DNA of 64,000 nt from Anaeramoeba flamelloides (Eukaryota > Metamonada > Anaeramoebidae): contig JANTQA010000032.1 in the NCBI GenBank assembly GCA_027625915.1, positions 868,001-932,000 on the forward strand, given 5' to 3'. The position numbers and the translations under genes are program-made. The notes below the pieces were generated by a model. That model made no database searches and was not told the DNA's origin. It was given only the letters and a program-made list of their open reading frames with translations. Below are positions 36,801 to 48,068 of the stretch, one piece after another; position 1 is the first letter of the stretch, and each line of letters begins with the position of its first letter.

Positions 36801-37983
36801 GTATGCCTTCTCAGGCTTATTTTTATGGTTTAATCTCTGATTAATTTCAATCATTACCATAAACACATTTCTCGATCAAAAACATAATTAAATAATAACT
36901 CAAAAATTGAATCAAAAATTGAATCAAAAATAAAGTTCAAAAAATATCCAAAATTTAAGATTCAACTCTGGTTTACTTGGGTTCGCTTTCTTTTCACAAA
37001 TAGAGAAGTGAATGATATTTTGGTTTTCAAAGTTGCAATATCTCTTGTGGAACTGTCAAAATCATTTTCCAGTAATAACGTCACAATTAAAAATTTTCAA
37101 AATGGTAAACTGTATCTACTTCCTTAAGAACTGCGTTTCGAATTGAAAATCTGTATTCTGTGTGTTCTAATCAGTATTTAGGTGTTGGTAAATCTCATAA
37201 ATTTTTGTCCAGTTAGATCTAAGAAAGGAAAAAATGTAATATTTTTCCTAAAATTGTATTGGTGCTCATATTAAAAAATGTAAAAGAGAGTCCGAAAAAA
37301 TCAGCTTTTTGATAAAATTTCACTTTAGAACAATTTTTAAAAGTATGACACCCTGTCTAGAATTTTCAATGTTTTTTTAAAAGTTCTTGTAAGTAACTTT
37401 TGTGGGTTTTAAAAAGTGTTCGAAAAGGTAAAAATGTAGGGTATTTCAATTTTTGATGACTAACCCTTTGTTATTATCAAAACAAGAGAAAAAAACACAG
37501 CAACGGGTTTGTAATTGTATTAAATAATCCAAAATTGCCATTTCCAAAAAAAGATCGTTTTTTTATTCAACTATACTAACAAAGGTTTTTTTTTAAATTT
37601 ACAAAAACTGATTAATTTTTGCAAATTAATTTCAATTAGATCATTGCATGAAAAAACAAAGCCTTTCCCACACAGCCTCAGTACAACTTGTCTTAATACT
37701 AAAAATTGGAGATTTTGTGAGAAACAAGATATTCAAAAAAAAAAATCACACAAAAATAAAAAAGATATTTTGTATTTTTGGGAGGGATCGTTTCTGTTCA
37801 AAAATCAAATCGAGTAAATACTCTCTCAAAAGCGTTGTTGGGAACTTCAATTTAAGAAAAAAAAAAAAGAATCAACATAAAAAAAATAAGAGAAAACCAC
37901 AACTTCTTTTGTAGGAATTAATCTAATTTATTGAGACAATAGAACAACCCATGTAACTAAATGATCAAAAATCATTGAAAATA
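33859..37983. other. Mostly non-coding DNA upstream of the seen RalGAP-alpha exons
   Basis: The 5' exons of RalGAP-alpha should lie here on the minus strand, since the first exon seen starts at an acceptor (ttctttgcag) in phase 2. I cannot identify them safely. One candidate reading is listed separately at 36684-36866. The Lys-rich plus-strand frame at 37648-37914 is not convincing. A run of nine G at about 36616 stands out in DNA this rich in A and T. Confidence 0.5.
36684..36866 (-). CDS. Possible exon, unrecognised protein
   Basis: The frame includes 'NQRLNHKNKPEKAYILEK' and 'LLLEDQTQKITFPDKFVE', whose amino-acid mix looks more protein-like than the chance frames nearby. It has the same strand as RalGAP-alpha and lies 2.8 kb upstream of its first confident exon, so it could be a 5' exon of that gene or a separate small gene. 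No family similarity is recognised, and no donor fits the phase of the 33858 exon with certainty. Low confidence. Confidence 0.22.
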   Translation of the reverse strand: MFMVMIEINQRLNHKNKPEKAYILEKYLLLEDQTQKITFPDKFVEIKNEIKKKNPIKVYF

Positions 37984-38505
37984 CAGCTGTTCCAAACCTA
38001 CCGTGAAATTTGACAGATCTAGAAATTGAATTTTTGTCTCTGTTAAATACAAAAAAAAAAAAAATCTTCGGTTATACACCATCATATACATTTTATGGTT
38101 TGACATAGGTTTGTTAAAAAAATTTTTGTATTTGAAAGACTGAGATTAAATTCTTGTTGTTTTTGAAACAAAAACAAAAATTTAAAATAAAGCTTCCAAC
38201 GATCCAAGATAGAATTTAATGATTTCTTTGAAATGGTCTTTTCCTTTTGATTTTAAGGTATTTAGAAATTAAAAACCTCCAAAAACCTGAAAATTTTTCA
38301 AAATTATTGATCATCAAGAAGGTTTGTAGTTCAAAAATTCAAATTTTACTATTTTCTGCATTTGAAATTTTTGTTCTATTATAAAATTTCACAGTTTGTA
38401 ATAGGCTATCACATAACCATAAAATCCTGTCATAAAAAGGCAAGTATGATACAGAAAATGGATTTTCTGTTTATCATAGATTTCACGGTAGGTTTGGAAT
38501 GGCTG
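37984..38505. mobile_element. TA-flanked Tc1/mariner-type MITE, 522 bp
   Basis: Starts CAGCTGTTCCAAACCTACC after TA (37982-37983) and ends with the complement GGTAGGTTTGGAATGGCTG before TA (38506-38507). The arms match in about 28 of 30 positions, so this is one of the better preserved elements. The interior is non-coding. Confidence 0.85.
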
Positions 38506-39440
38506 TATGATCTTTGAAAGTTAGAGTTGTTTATTCAAAATGTTTGAAATTATCGTCATTTTTTTGGCAGGGAAATCGTGGTTATTTTTCTTTTTCATTT
38601 TTACGTTCCTTAATTCAAGGTGATCGAGTTTATGTTATCTCAATTATTTCTGTTGGTTTTTCTCTGAAGGTACTAATCTCTATTAAATTTTTTTACCTAA
38701 ATTTAATAGAGATTGAGAACTTTTTTTGCCAATTACTGAGATTTGAAAAACCTTGTTTATTTTCAATATTAAACATATTTCGAGATAAAGAATCTTTATT
38801 TAGTTATTGGTCAAAAAAAAAATAATAGAGACTAGTCCCTTAAAAAAATTACAAAAACTGATTTTTTTGATCCAAATTGGAGAATATTTTGAAAATCATT
38901 CTTTCACATTTTACATGATATTGGATCAAAAGTTGTTGAGGCTATTTGGCAAACCGGAAACGTAGTCCTTAAGAAATCAATTTTGAAAAATTAATTGAAA
39001 TAATTTCATTATTTCTCAAAAAAAATAAATATGAGTTTTTTTCTTCTTGAGATTTTAGTTTTCATCATCTTTTAGTCAACTGTGGTGTTTTTATGTTAAT
39101 TCCTGTTCAGAAATTTGTTTTTTCTTTGAAATGAAACCAAAAGAATCTTTTTTTTTTCATAGAGTTTTGTTACCAATTAAAGAATTCTTTTTTTGATTTA
39201 TATGGGAAAGGAATAAAATAATTTTTGATGTTTTGGAAAAAATTATTCTAAAAGGTGCTATTACAAGGAAGGCAATGTTGACAAAAGCTAACCCAATTGG
39301 TATTCATCTTTATATTAGCATTCCAAATTTTCAATTTTTATAATTCTGAAAATTCCTAAAATAAAATTAGATTGTAAATTCTGATATTTTTTTTGTTCTT
39401 CATTTCTTGAAAATTACCAACAAACAAAACAATAAATTTT
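38506..39440. other. Non-coding DNA with element ends
   Basis: The plus frame 38514-38825 includes a palindrome (AATCTCTATTAAATTT and complement) and ends near 'GACTAGTCCCTTAA'. 'CGTAGTCCTTAAG' at about 38962 matches, inverted, 'TTAAGGACTATG' at about 51033. These look like ends of TTAA-type elements rather than genes. No product is recognised. Confidence 0.45.
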
Positions 39441-40098
39441 TTATCTTTTAAACCAAAATAAATAAAAAGACAAAAACAGCTTTGGAAAACAGTAAAAGGA
39501 AAGAATAACAAAATTGGGATCTTCTCTGCACAAATTGTTAGGCCAAGTTATTTTTTTTTTCAGAGAAAAAGAAAAAATGTTTTTTGTTTTGTAAAAAGAG
39601 AAAAAAGGGAAATTGAAAGGTTTACTAAATACCGATTGAAAGTTACGACTTTGAAAAAGGTGTTTACAAGAATGAACAAGCTTGGCTAGTAAACGAAAAA
39701 GAAGTGGGTAGTCACCAATTTTGGGCAAAGAACGATCTTTTATTCAAGTAAAAAAATATTAAAAGAAGAAAAAATTGTTTGTGTGAGTTTTTGATTTTTT
39801 AGTGTACACGGTTTGGGTTTTGAAACACACAACATAAAAACAAAAACTGAATTGGAATTAAATTGAATTTACTTGTTTTGAGTGATTTGTTTTTTGATGA
39901 AAACCCAAAAAAAGAATCTTGAAGAAGGCGATAAATTTCTTGTGAGTGAGACATTAGGAAGCGTTTTTCTTCCCTTTCTGCAAAATTACAAAGGTTCAAG
40001 TATGTGTCAAATGATTTTAATCGTGAAATTACTTTTTTGTTTTCATTTTTGAATTTGATTAGGTGCTTTTGTGCTTGTTTTGGGATCAAGACAGACAT
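39441..40098 (-). CDS. Unrecognised protein, at least two exons
   Basis: Exon 1 is 40098-39873, starting 'MSVLIPKQAQKHLIKF'; a 136-nt intron (CAA|gtaaat ... ataaaag|AT) follows; exon 2 begins at 39736 in matching phase 1 and reads 'RSLPKIGDYPLLFRLL' and 'LVHSCKHLFQSRNFQSVF'. Straight reading ends at a TAA at 39441 (173 residues). Alternatively GTAAAC at 39625 and TGTGCAG before 39525 define another in-phase intron of 100 nt and a hydrophobic third exon ending at 39356 (168 residues). The first 75 residues are charged and helical, with 'FAEREEKRFL'. No signal peptide. I do not recognise the family. The phase agreement and amino-acid composition support a real gene; function unknown. Confidence 0.5.
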
Positions 40099-40508
40099 TT
40101 TTTTTGTTTGAAACAAAGAAAAAATGATAATGAACAAATTTTTAAATAGGATTAAATTCAAGAATAACAGTTGTTTTAAAAACCAAAGTGAATTGTAAAT
40201 TGTTTGTGTTTCGAAAAAACATATAGGATACTGATTAAAAAAATCTAAAATTAGATTTTGGAATCTATCATTGAAGTTCAAAGTTACTCAAATTAAATGT
40301 TTAAAAGAACAAGGAATTCTAAAGTTCTTTTTTAATTGTAACCATCAAATTTGACAGTAATTGGAGAGATCAATAGAATTTTTTTAAGCTTAAAGAAAAT
40401 CTGATATTTTAAATTCCCCATTTTTTCACTAACCCATTACATTAACTCAACTCTTGATCAAAATATTGAGAAAATGTAGAAACAAATCAATAGGGTGTCT
40501 TCAAGTGA

Positions 40509-40948
40509 CATTGATCATAATAATGTCATCCCAAAGACTATAATCCGTGTTTCAAAATAAAATCCGTGCTTTTTTTTATTCTTGTTCCAAGACAACATCC
40601 ACTTTACAAACCAATCATATACCTAAGTTCAAATCAATTTTGAAACTCACTTCAAGGAAATTTGTTCAAAAAATTAACTTAATATTCTGATTTTTTCGAA
40701 ATTTTTTGTTTTTATGAAAAAAATTTTCTAATAAATTAACTCTATTTTTTGAACAAATTTTCCAATTTTATCCTCTATTTTGACAATTTATTTTTAAATA
40801 ATAGAACTTTTAGAAACCAGTACCAGACTTATTTAGGGTTTATTGTCAGTTTCTTTGATTTTTTAATATATAGGTGTACTATTACAAAAACACTCTTTTA
40901 TTTTGAAACACAGATTAAACTTAACTACACATATTATTTTAAAAATAG
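40509..40948. mobile_element. Tc1/mariner-type MITE, degraded relative of the 53912 element
   Basis: Shares 'CAAAGACTATAATCCGTG', 'TTTCAAAATA', 'ATACCTAAGTTCAAATCA' and 'TTTCTTTGATT' with 53912-54392 in the same orientation. The outermost 20 bases at each end have decayed. The inner arms 'AATCCGTGTTTCAAAATA' and 'TTTTGAAACACAGATT' are still inverted repeats. The 40749-40967 frame overlaps it and is not a gene. Confidence 0.75.
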
Positions 40949-41624
40949 TAAAAAATACGAAATATAGTTCTTAAAATAAATATTAAAAAATAATTATGAA
41001 GATATAAAAAGTTAAAACATAATTTTTAAGAAAAAAAAGGATAAAATACATTTTTTGTATTTTTTATAAAAATATCATTTTATCTCTCAAATCTTTTGAA
41101 AATATGATGGGAATTTTTGAAACAAAAACATTTAATATTTTTGAACTATTAACCTTAATCTAATATCTAAACTCAAAAGATAATTTTTTTCCGGAACATA
41201 TTATGTGTATGAGTATTCTAATTTCAAATAAATAAAAAAAAAAAATGAGTCCTAAATTTTTATAATCACTTGTAAGAAAAAATAAAATTCAAAATTTTCA
41301 ACTTCGACAAAACTAATACAATTATCATTTCATCTTTTTAATATAGTTTATTCACAACATAATCAACATTCCAGTTCTTTGCAATCTAAAGGTTATTGTA
41401 GTTATTGTTGTTAACAGTACTACGAGTTTTTCAAAGTCTCTAATCAAGAAAAAAGGTATGTTTTGCGCTAAAAAATTTTTAAAAGGATGTGACAATGAAT
41501 TTTACTTAAATTCAACTTTAAGATATTTTTATTAAATAGATAATAACTAATAGTTTTGAAAACATTCTTATCATCTTAAAAAACTTAAATACAAAAAAAA
41601 AAAAAAAATTAATGATAAATATTC

Positions 41625-42005
41625 TGTGCCATAGGTTTTCCAGAATTCAAAAGAATTGAGTAAAATCTTGAATTTTACTCGTTTGTTTAAATTCTGGAAA
41701 AAATAAGGTTGGTGTTGGTAGAGTGTCTTAAGTTTTGCAGAATTCAAAAGAATAGAGAAAACTATTTAATTTTACTCCATTCTTTTAAAATCTGAAAAAC
41801 CTAACAAAAGTTTCCTTCGTTTTTTTTACTTTTTGGAATAAACCGAAAATTTATTAACTTTTCGATCATTTCTTAAAAATTAAAAAAAAAAACCTAGGCA
41901 CTTTCAGTTGTTTTTTTATTTATTTTAATAATAAAAAATAAGAAAATTATTTTAATTTTCCATTTATTTCTCAAATTATTATAAAAAAAACTAACTGAAA
42001 TATCA
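41625..42005. repeat. Palindrome array with no host gene seen
   Basis: Two copies of the 'CCAGAATTCAAAAGAAT' stem-loop (41640-41700 and 41735-41805), then 'TTTTGGAATAAACCGAAAA' with its decayed partner, then a longer weak stem. The modules match those in the two LINE copies and at 33.0-33.5 kb. No LINE sequence is recognised beside it. Confidence 0.75.
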
Positions 42006-42314
42006 AAAAAAATTTTTTTTTTGAATTTAAAAAAATATTCCAATTCTTTAATAGTACAAATAATTGATTCCCCTATTTAAATGTTATTTATACTTTTAAA
42101 ATATATTATAATAACACACTAGCGAGAAGTAATAAATTTTTCAAATATTTTTACTATTAATTAAAAAAAATTCTAAATTGAAGTTGAAAAATTAAAATTT
42201 CTCAACTTATCATTTAAAATATCTTAAAAAATATTTTTTTGATCAAAGATCTTTTATTAACGAATAGTATTTATTCTAAGTGAAATTATTAAAAAATGTA
42301 AAATTAGCAAATAT

Positions 42315-42551
42315 TTAATTTTTTTTTGAAAAAAATCTTTCAGGATGGTGATGATATAAAGTTTTAGAAAAATAGTTCTTAAGATTATTGCAATTTTTTA
42401 ACTTTCTATTTTTAACTTTACAAGATTTGTTTTTGTTCTTTCCTTCTTGTTTAAAAAAGATACTATATTTTAAATTGAGTTTGATAATAATGTGAAAAAA
42501 ATATTCCAGGAAGTTAAGGGCTATACAAAGTAAAGCCAAAAGGATAGACAT
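42315..42551 (-). CDS. Possible small membrane protein or first exon, unrecognised
   Basis: The frame starts 'MSILLALLCIALNFLEYFF', which could be a signal anchor, followed by a Lys/Asn-rich basic part. 78 residues. No homology recognised, no intron evidence, and composition after residue 35 is close to what A/T-rich DNA gives by chance. Listed because the N-terminal 20 residues use less biased codons than the surroundings. Confidence 0.2.
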   Translation of the reverse strand: MSILLALLCIALNFLEYFFHIIIKLNLKYSIFFKQEGKNKNKSCKVKNRKLKNCNNLKNYFSKTLYHHHPERFFSKKN

Positions 42552-43671
42552 GGTGCTCTATCTTTGTGATTTTATTTGAGATAATCGTTAGAAAATCTCA
42601 GAAAAAAAAATGAATACTTTTGGTGTGAATTTAAAATCAAATCATTCAGTTAGTTTAGTTAGTTTTTGCAAAAAAATATTTGTTTGAGGTTGTAATAAAC
42701 ATCTGAATTAACAATTATATTTTTTTTTTCGTTTTCCCAAAAAAAATTTAGGAATTGTTTTAAAGGGAAGATTTCAATAAAATTAATAAATTTTAAATCT
42801 TTTTTTCAATTTTCTTTACTAAAATTTCCCGAATAAATGGGGAACAATTATAATTAGGCTTTTGCATTTTCTTTTACTAAAAAGAAATCAGAAATTACAA
42901 CCAGCTTCTTTGAAAAATCTGTTTATCATCGAAAAATCCTGAAAATGAATATAAAAATTTTACCCATCCATTCTGCAAAGACAAATGTACCTATTTTTTA
43001 AAAAATTAATGAGTTGAAAAGAGTTTTAAATACACCAAAACCAACAAAAATATAACAATACTAATAATAACAACTAACAAATGATCTAATTTCAAAAGTT
43101 AATCTAAACAATTCAAACTATCCTCTCCTGAGAATTTTTTAAAAAAAATTCATCATCACTCTTAATAGTAGTAACCATTTCAATAATTCCAATAACACCA
43201 ATAAATCAATAATAAAACCAGCAAATACGGGGGTAATATAAAAAAACAGTAATATTATAACCTGTAACTGCAACACAAGTGTGAATAACCCATAATAAAA
43301 AATTATAAAATTTTAATTTTTTAAAAAATCAGATAGTTTACTATATAAAAATGAGTATTTTGAAAACAAGTAATAATAACCGCAAATTTGTCACACTTTG
43401 ATCTAAAAATATATTGTATAAAAAAATTATTTTGGTGGGTGAACCATTTTTATTTTTTTGTTAATTATTGGGATAAAAAAGAAATGAAAAAATATATATA
43501 TAAATTATGTCAAAAAGAACTGATAAAAAAATAATGGAAAAAATTATTATTAAAATTAAGTTAAAGAACTGGGGAGGATGGAAAGTTTTATATGTTTGAT
43601 TGATTTTTATTTTTTGGTTAATTATTTGATGGTTTGGTTGCCGGACTATTTGCTGATGAAAAATTATTGAA

Positions 43672-43953
43672 TTATTTTTTTTTATGGTGTTTCTTTTTCT
43701 TTTTCTTTTTTTCTTTTTCTTCTTCGCTTTCAGAACTGGAACTGGAACTGCTCGATGATTCTTTTCTTTTTTTCTTTTTCTTTTTTTTTAAAGGGCTTTT
43801 AGTCGTGGTATTTGTTGTTGTTCCGGTTTTTCGATCAGATATAAGACTAGTTGCAGAAATCCAATTTGAAGAATCAACTTTTGGGATCACTTTCATTAAT
43901 TCGTTTGAGTGTTTTCCTATTTCAAGCATAAATCCACCATAAGTACTTAAAAA
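43672..43953 (-). CDS. 3' exon of an unrecognised protein with Lys/Ser-rich tail
   Basis: An acceptor (ttattttcag) precedes codons for 'FLSTYGGFMLEIGKHSNE' and 'LMKVIPKVDSSNWISATS', then a Thr-rich joint and a tail of Lys runs, nine Ser, Glu-rich residues and a final Lys/His cluster. The frame is open from the acceptor, so this is better read as a last exon than as a gene starting at the internal ATG (43929). Upstream exons should lie above 43953 on the minus strand, but the next recognisable feature there is LINE copy 2, so either the gene is split by a long intron or it is truncated. The tail suggests a nuclear or RNA-associated protein, but that is only composition. Confidence 0.45.
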   Translation of the reverse strand, partial: FLSTYGGFMLEIGKHSNELMKVIPKVDSSNWISATSLISDRKTGTTTNTTTKSPLKKKKKKKRKESSSSSSSSSESEEEKEKKKKKKKHHKKK

Positions 43954-44278
43954 CTGAAAATAAAAAAAGAGAGAAGATAAAAAAAAGGTTTATTTAATAA
44001 AGAATTTAAAATCATTAATTTATTTTTTTTGAATTGTTATTTTCCAAAATAAAAAGGAAATTTCATTTTTTTTCCAAAATTATTAAAATTGGAACTATAT
44101 TAATACACACAATTTATTTAAACTGTTTAAAATATCATTTTGAGTTGACTTTAATTTTTTATTTAAAGGGGAAATATGTTTTGAATTTCATTTTTTTTCC
44201 AATTGTAATTAAAAAAAAAATAATTTGTTGTTATAATTGTTAAAGAATAGATCTATTTATTCTTGGAATAAAGTGTTA

Positions 44279-45426
44279 ATTTTTTTTTTATTGAGGAAGA
44301 AGTGTAAATTACACTATAAGTGCCCTTTTACTTAAATTCCTTTTCAGGAATTTAAGCATAAAATCATAGATTTCACGATTATTAATTAATGAAAATAATT
44401 TCAAACTGTAATATTTTAAAATTATTTCATTTAAATTTAATTGTTTCAATTTGTTTAGAAATATTAATCTATCTTTTTTATAGGAATGACATACCCATAA
44501 AAAATTATTAATATTTTCTATTATTTATTTATGTTCATATTTTAAACATAAAAGGTAAAAAAATTATTTGATTTTTTATTTATTACATAATAGTATCTAT
44601 TTAAGCAGTTAGTAAATGTTCTGAATTTTAGAATTGTTGAACTTGATGGATAACTTTAATATTTTTGATTAATAAATATTTTTTTTGGTTTTTATTATTT
44701 TAAAATATTCATGTGGAGTGCCGTAGAGTGCTGTCAATTAGGTGGGTTTTCTTGAGGTTTTCTATTTTATTTGGAAAATCTATTAACTTTAATTAGGTTT
44801 TTTTGAGTTTTCTATTTTATTTGTGAAGTTTTCTAGGTTTTTTTTACTTTTTGAAATAAACCGAAAATTTTAATAAATTTTCGGTTTATTATAAAAAGTA
44901 AAAAAAACCTAACGAAAATCAATACACTTCACAAATAAAATAGAAAACCTCAAAAAAACCTAGAAAACTTCACAAATAAAATAGAAAACTCAAAAAAACC
45001 TAATTAAAGTTAATTGATTTTCCAAATAAAATAGAAAACATCAAAAAAACCTCAAAAAAACCTAGAACACTTTACAAATAAAATAGAAAACTCAAAAAAA
45101 CCTAACGAAAATCTATTGATTTTACAAATAAACAGTGAACTCAAGAAAACGTACGCTATTTTTTTTAATTTTAGAAATAAAAGGAAAATTAAAGAAATTT
45201 TCTTTATATTTCTTAAATTAAAAAAAATATAACGACATTTCCAACTGGTAGAATTCAACAGCTCATTATAATTATAATCATAAATTCCGTTTTGAAGAAG
45301 TTTTAAATTCTTTGAATTCCAACTAATTTTAAAAAATGTAAATTTAATTTTGTGACAAATTTTATGACTATTAAATTCAAAAAATATTAATAGAACGTAA
45401 AATAATCGACTTTTTGATAACTTCAA
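44279..45426 (-). mobile_element. Non-LTR retrotransposon (LINE), copy 2, 5'-truncated
   Basis: On the minus strand 'ISWNSKNLKLLQNGIYD' and 'YNELLNSTSWK' match copy 1 ('INWYSKDLKELKNEIFK', 'FNELLNSKSWK'). After the inserted block, 'TPHEYFKIIK' matches 'TPQNYFTIIK', and the 3' part ('KDRLIFLNKL', 'LFSLINNREIYDF') matches 31190-31320. It ends 'CACTTATAGTGTAAT' and an A run (T run 44279-44289 on the plus strand), as does copy 1. A Cys/His-type segment ('CLKYEHK'...'WVCH') is still visible near 44500. It lacks the reverse-transcriptase core, so it is a 5'-truncated copy. Confidence 0.8.
44731..45236 (-). repeat. Palindromic block inserted in LINE copy 2 (506 bp)
   Basis: Located at the same LINE codon as the 120 bp block of copy 1, one base apart. 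It begins GTCGTTA and ends TTGACAG on the minus strand, and its removal leaves the LINE frame open ('SWK' then 'SLYGTPHEYF'). It is built of nested stems: 'AAACCGAAAATTTTAATAAA' with its complement, and several copies of 'AAATAAAATAGAAAAC' with inverted partners, forming one palindrome of about 300 bp. Confidence 0.8.
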
Positions 45427-46961
45427 TTTGAATATAATTTATATGTTAATAAAAGATCTTGGATCAAAAATGATTTTTCATAAAATTTAAAAGTTTTAAT
45501 GTTTTTTAATAATAGAATTAAATGCTTGATTATTTAATTTTTTTTTTTTTTTTCAAAAAAGCCAAAACAATCAATTTTAATCTTTAATTTGGTATGAATT
45601 GATTTAATTCCTTAAATGAAAAAAGTGATTTTTTTGATCTTTTTTTTCAAAAAAAAAATTAACTTTTTATTTTTTCCATTTTAACCCTTCTGTATTTCTT
45701 TATATTGAGAAGAAGAGTTACAAAGGAAAAAGACCAAGTTTTTACTTTTTAATAAGTTGATACCGAAACCCAATATGTTGTGAGTAACTTGAAAATAAAA
45801 ACTAAACAGCAAAGGCAAAAAAGATCAAAGGATTATAAAAAAAATCGGATCTTAAAGAAAAAAGAAATGAAAACAATTTATTAAACAAGAATCTCCCAAA
45901 TGAACTTTCATGACCAATTATCATATTAAATTAAATTAATCAAAATTATGTTGTCTGTGATTTTGAGTTTTCTTAATTAAACCATTTTATTTTTATTTTT
46001 TTTTGATATTTTTACCAATTTCATATTCTAAACTCCTCAAAACCTAATTTATTCTTTTTTTGCTTTTTCTTTACAATTTTTTCAATTTTTGTTTTCAACC
46101 ATCAAAATATTTTCTTCTTTTTCGTTTAGTCCACTTTCTTTGTCTTTACTAATTATTTAAAGAAAAGATATCCCTTCATTTTTAATACTGTCAAAGTTAA
46201 AATAAGGATAAAAATTACAAAAATAAAGTTTAGTGGTTATGATAAACACGATGTTCTATCTTTTAAAATTGCCTCTTTTCTATTCAATAAAATAATAAAA
46301 AAAAAATACAACTTTTTTCGATTATTAACAATTATTTTAATCAATAAAATTATAATTTGGAGAAGAATAAATTTAATTAACAGATCCAATAAAACTTGAA
46401 ACAAATTCAGAAAATGATAATCTCTTAATTTATATTTTGTTTAAAAAAAAGGGGAATTTTAATATTCACTACAAATGGATATTTTATTATGTTTATTTTT
46501 GTATTTTTGAAATTTTGAAAAAAAAATTATTTTTTAATAATTTCAGTTGATATTTATAAAAATATTAAACAAGTTTCAAAATTAAGAGAGACAATCATAT
46601 TTATTCTTCTTTTGTTTCAATTTGAATGAATCAAACAAATTTGATTTAATCATTAATTTACGAAGAAGAAAAAAATGTTATATCTTGCTTTTCAAGAAAC
46701 AACTGTTTTTTAAATATTAACTGGAAAAAAATTTTCAATTCATTTTTTTTTTTTTTATTAGAATTAATTTCAATCCCATTTTTTGAAATGGGATCTCTTT
46801 TAACTTCGAGTTAGTAGGGTTTTTTTCTATTTTTTTTGAATGTTGAAATACTGTTAATTGAAAAATAAAGTATATTAAAGTAATCTTTCATCTTTTTGAT
46901 AAACATATTATATTGAAGCAATAATTTAAATTTTAAAGATGATAAAAAAACAGAATATTGC
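45427..46961. other. Non-coding A/T-rich DNA
   Basis: No frame with protein-like composition and no repeat that I could match elsewhere in the window. Confidence 0.55.
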
Positions 46962-47239
46962 CAAGTCCCTAACAAAAAAAAGTTTTTTATAACATATTAT
47001 AAACGTGTTGTAAAGGTGTTATAAACGTTTAAAATGTTATATATTTTTATAATAACAACTTTTACATCATATTTATCTTTGTTATAAAGTGTGTTATAAA
47101 ATTTGTAACATTTTATAAACCTGTTATAAGAATATTTTTTCAAAAAATAGTGAAAAAATCATCATATAAAAGGAAATTTCGTGATAAAAATGTTATATAG
47201 GTGGATTAAAAAAAGTTTTTTTATTAGGGGTTAAGGTCT
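46962..47239. mobile_element. Inverted-repeat element with TTATAAA iterations
   Basis: Arms 'CCCTAACAAAAAAAAG' (46968) and, in reverse complement, 'CCCCTAATAAAAAAAC' (47227) enclose about 240 bp in which a TTATAA core occurs about seven times, mostly as GTTATAAA. Non-coding. Its arms end in a CCCTAA-like sequence reminiscent of, but not equal to, the TTAA-type elements. Confidence 0.55.
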
Positions 47240-47874
47240 TAAAAAGTCTATATTTTTGTTTAGATATTTTAATAGTATTTTATTGTGAAGAGAAATAAAA
47301 ATTAAGTTCTGTTTATTTGTCAATTAATCGTATTTTGGTTTAATTGGCAATATTAAATGAATGAAAAATTGTACACTTGTTAAAAATGTCCCGTGACTAC
47401 TTAGTTAGACCCATGTTTCAAATTAAAGGTCATATTTCTTTTTTCTAGAAGACCTACACCTTAAATCGTCAAATAAACGTATAATATACAATGAGTAAAT
47501 ATGGTGACGGTTTCTTCAAGTTCTATTATTAAAACAAGAAATTCTAAAAATTTAGAATCAAATTTAAAAATAAATTCGAAAAATTCAGGATCAAATTGTA
47601 AAATTTATCTCAAAAAATAGAGTTCTTTTTTGATTAATATCAAAAAAATTAAAAAAATTTAAAATTACAAAAAATTTTCAACAAATTCCATTCCTAATTT
47701 CAATTTTCTCATGAAACAACAAGGAGTTTATTGTCAAAATTTATTTGAACTTAGGTATAGACTTGAATAGTGAATTATATGTTATATTTGGGAAAGAATA
47801 GCAAAAAAAGTACATTTTTTTAATTTGAAAGACAGGTTTTATGCTCGGAACAAGGGTATTTTTGAATACTGTAC

Positions 47875-48005
47875 AGTAACTTCAAAAAGTGTGACTAAAA
47901 GAGTTTTTAATAAAGTTCTGAAAATAGATCTATTGTGGTTTGTTTAACAGTTTTATAGATACTTTTGAATACTTTTATGTTATTGTTTTTGAAAATGGCT
48001 CAAAT
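47875..48005 (+). repeat. Dispersed repeat R2, copy 2
   Basis: Matches 9595-9710. Just before it lies 'TACAGTAACTTCAAAAAG', which looks like a Tc1-type element end. It lies just downstream of the BAR-protein stop. Confidence 0.6.
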
Positions 48006-48068
48006 AAGCCACTGAGATAAAATTGTATTCCATTTAAATTTCAAATTCGAGTTAATGTATTTTGTTTT

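Noticed and set aside
44034-44243. 69-residue plus-strand frame
   Set aside because: Chance Phe/Ile/Lys-rich frame beside the LINE 3' end.
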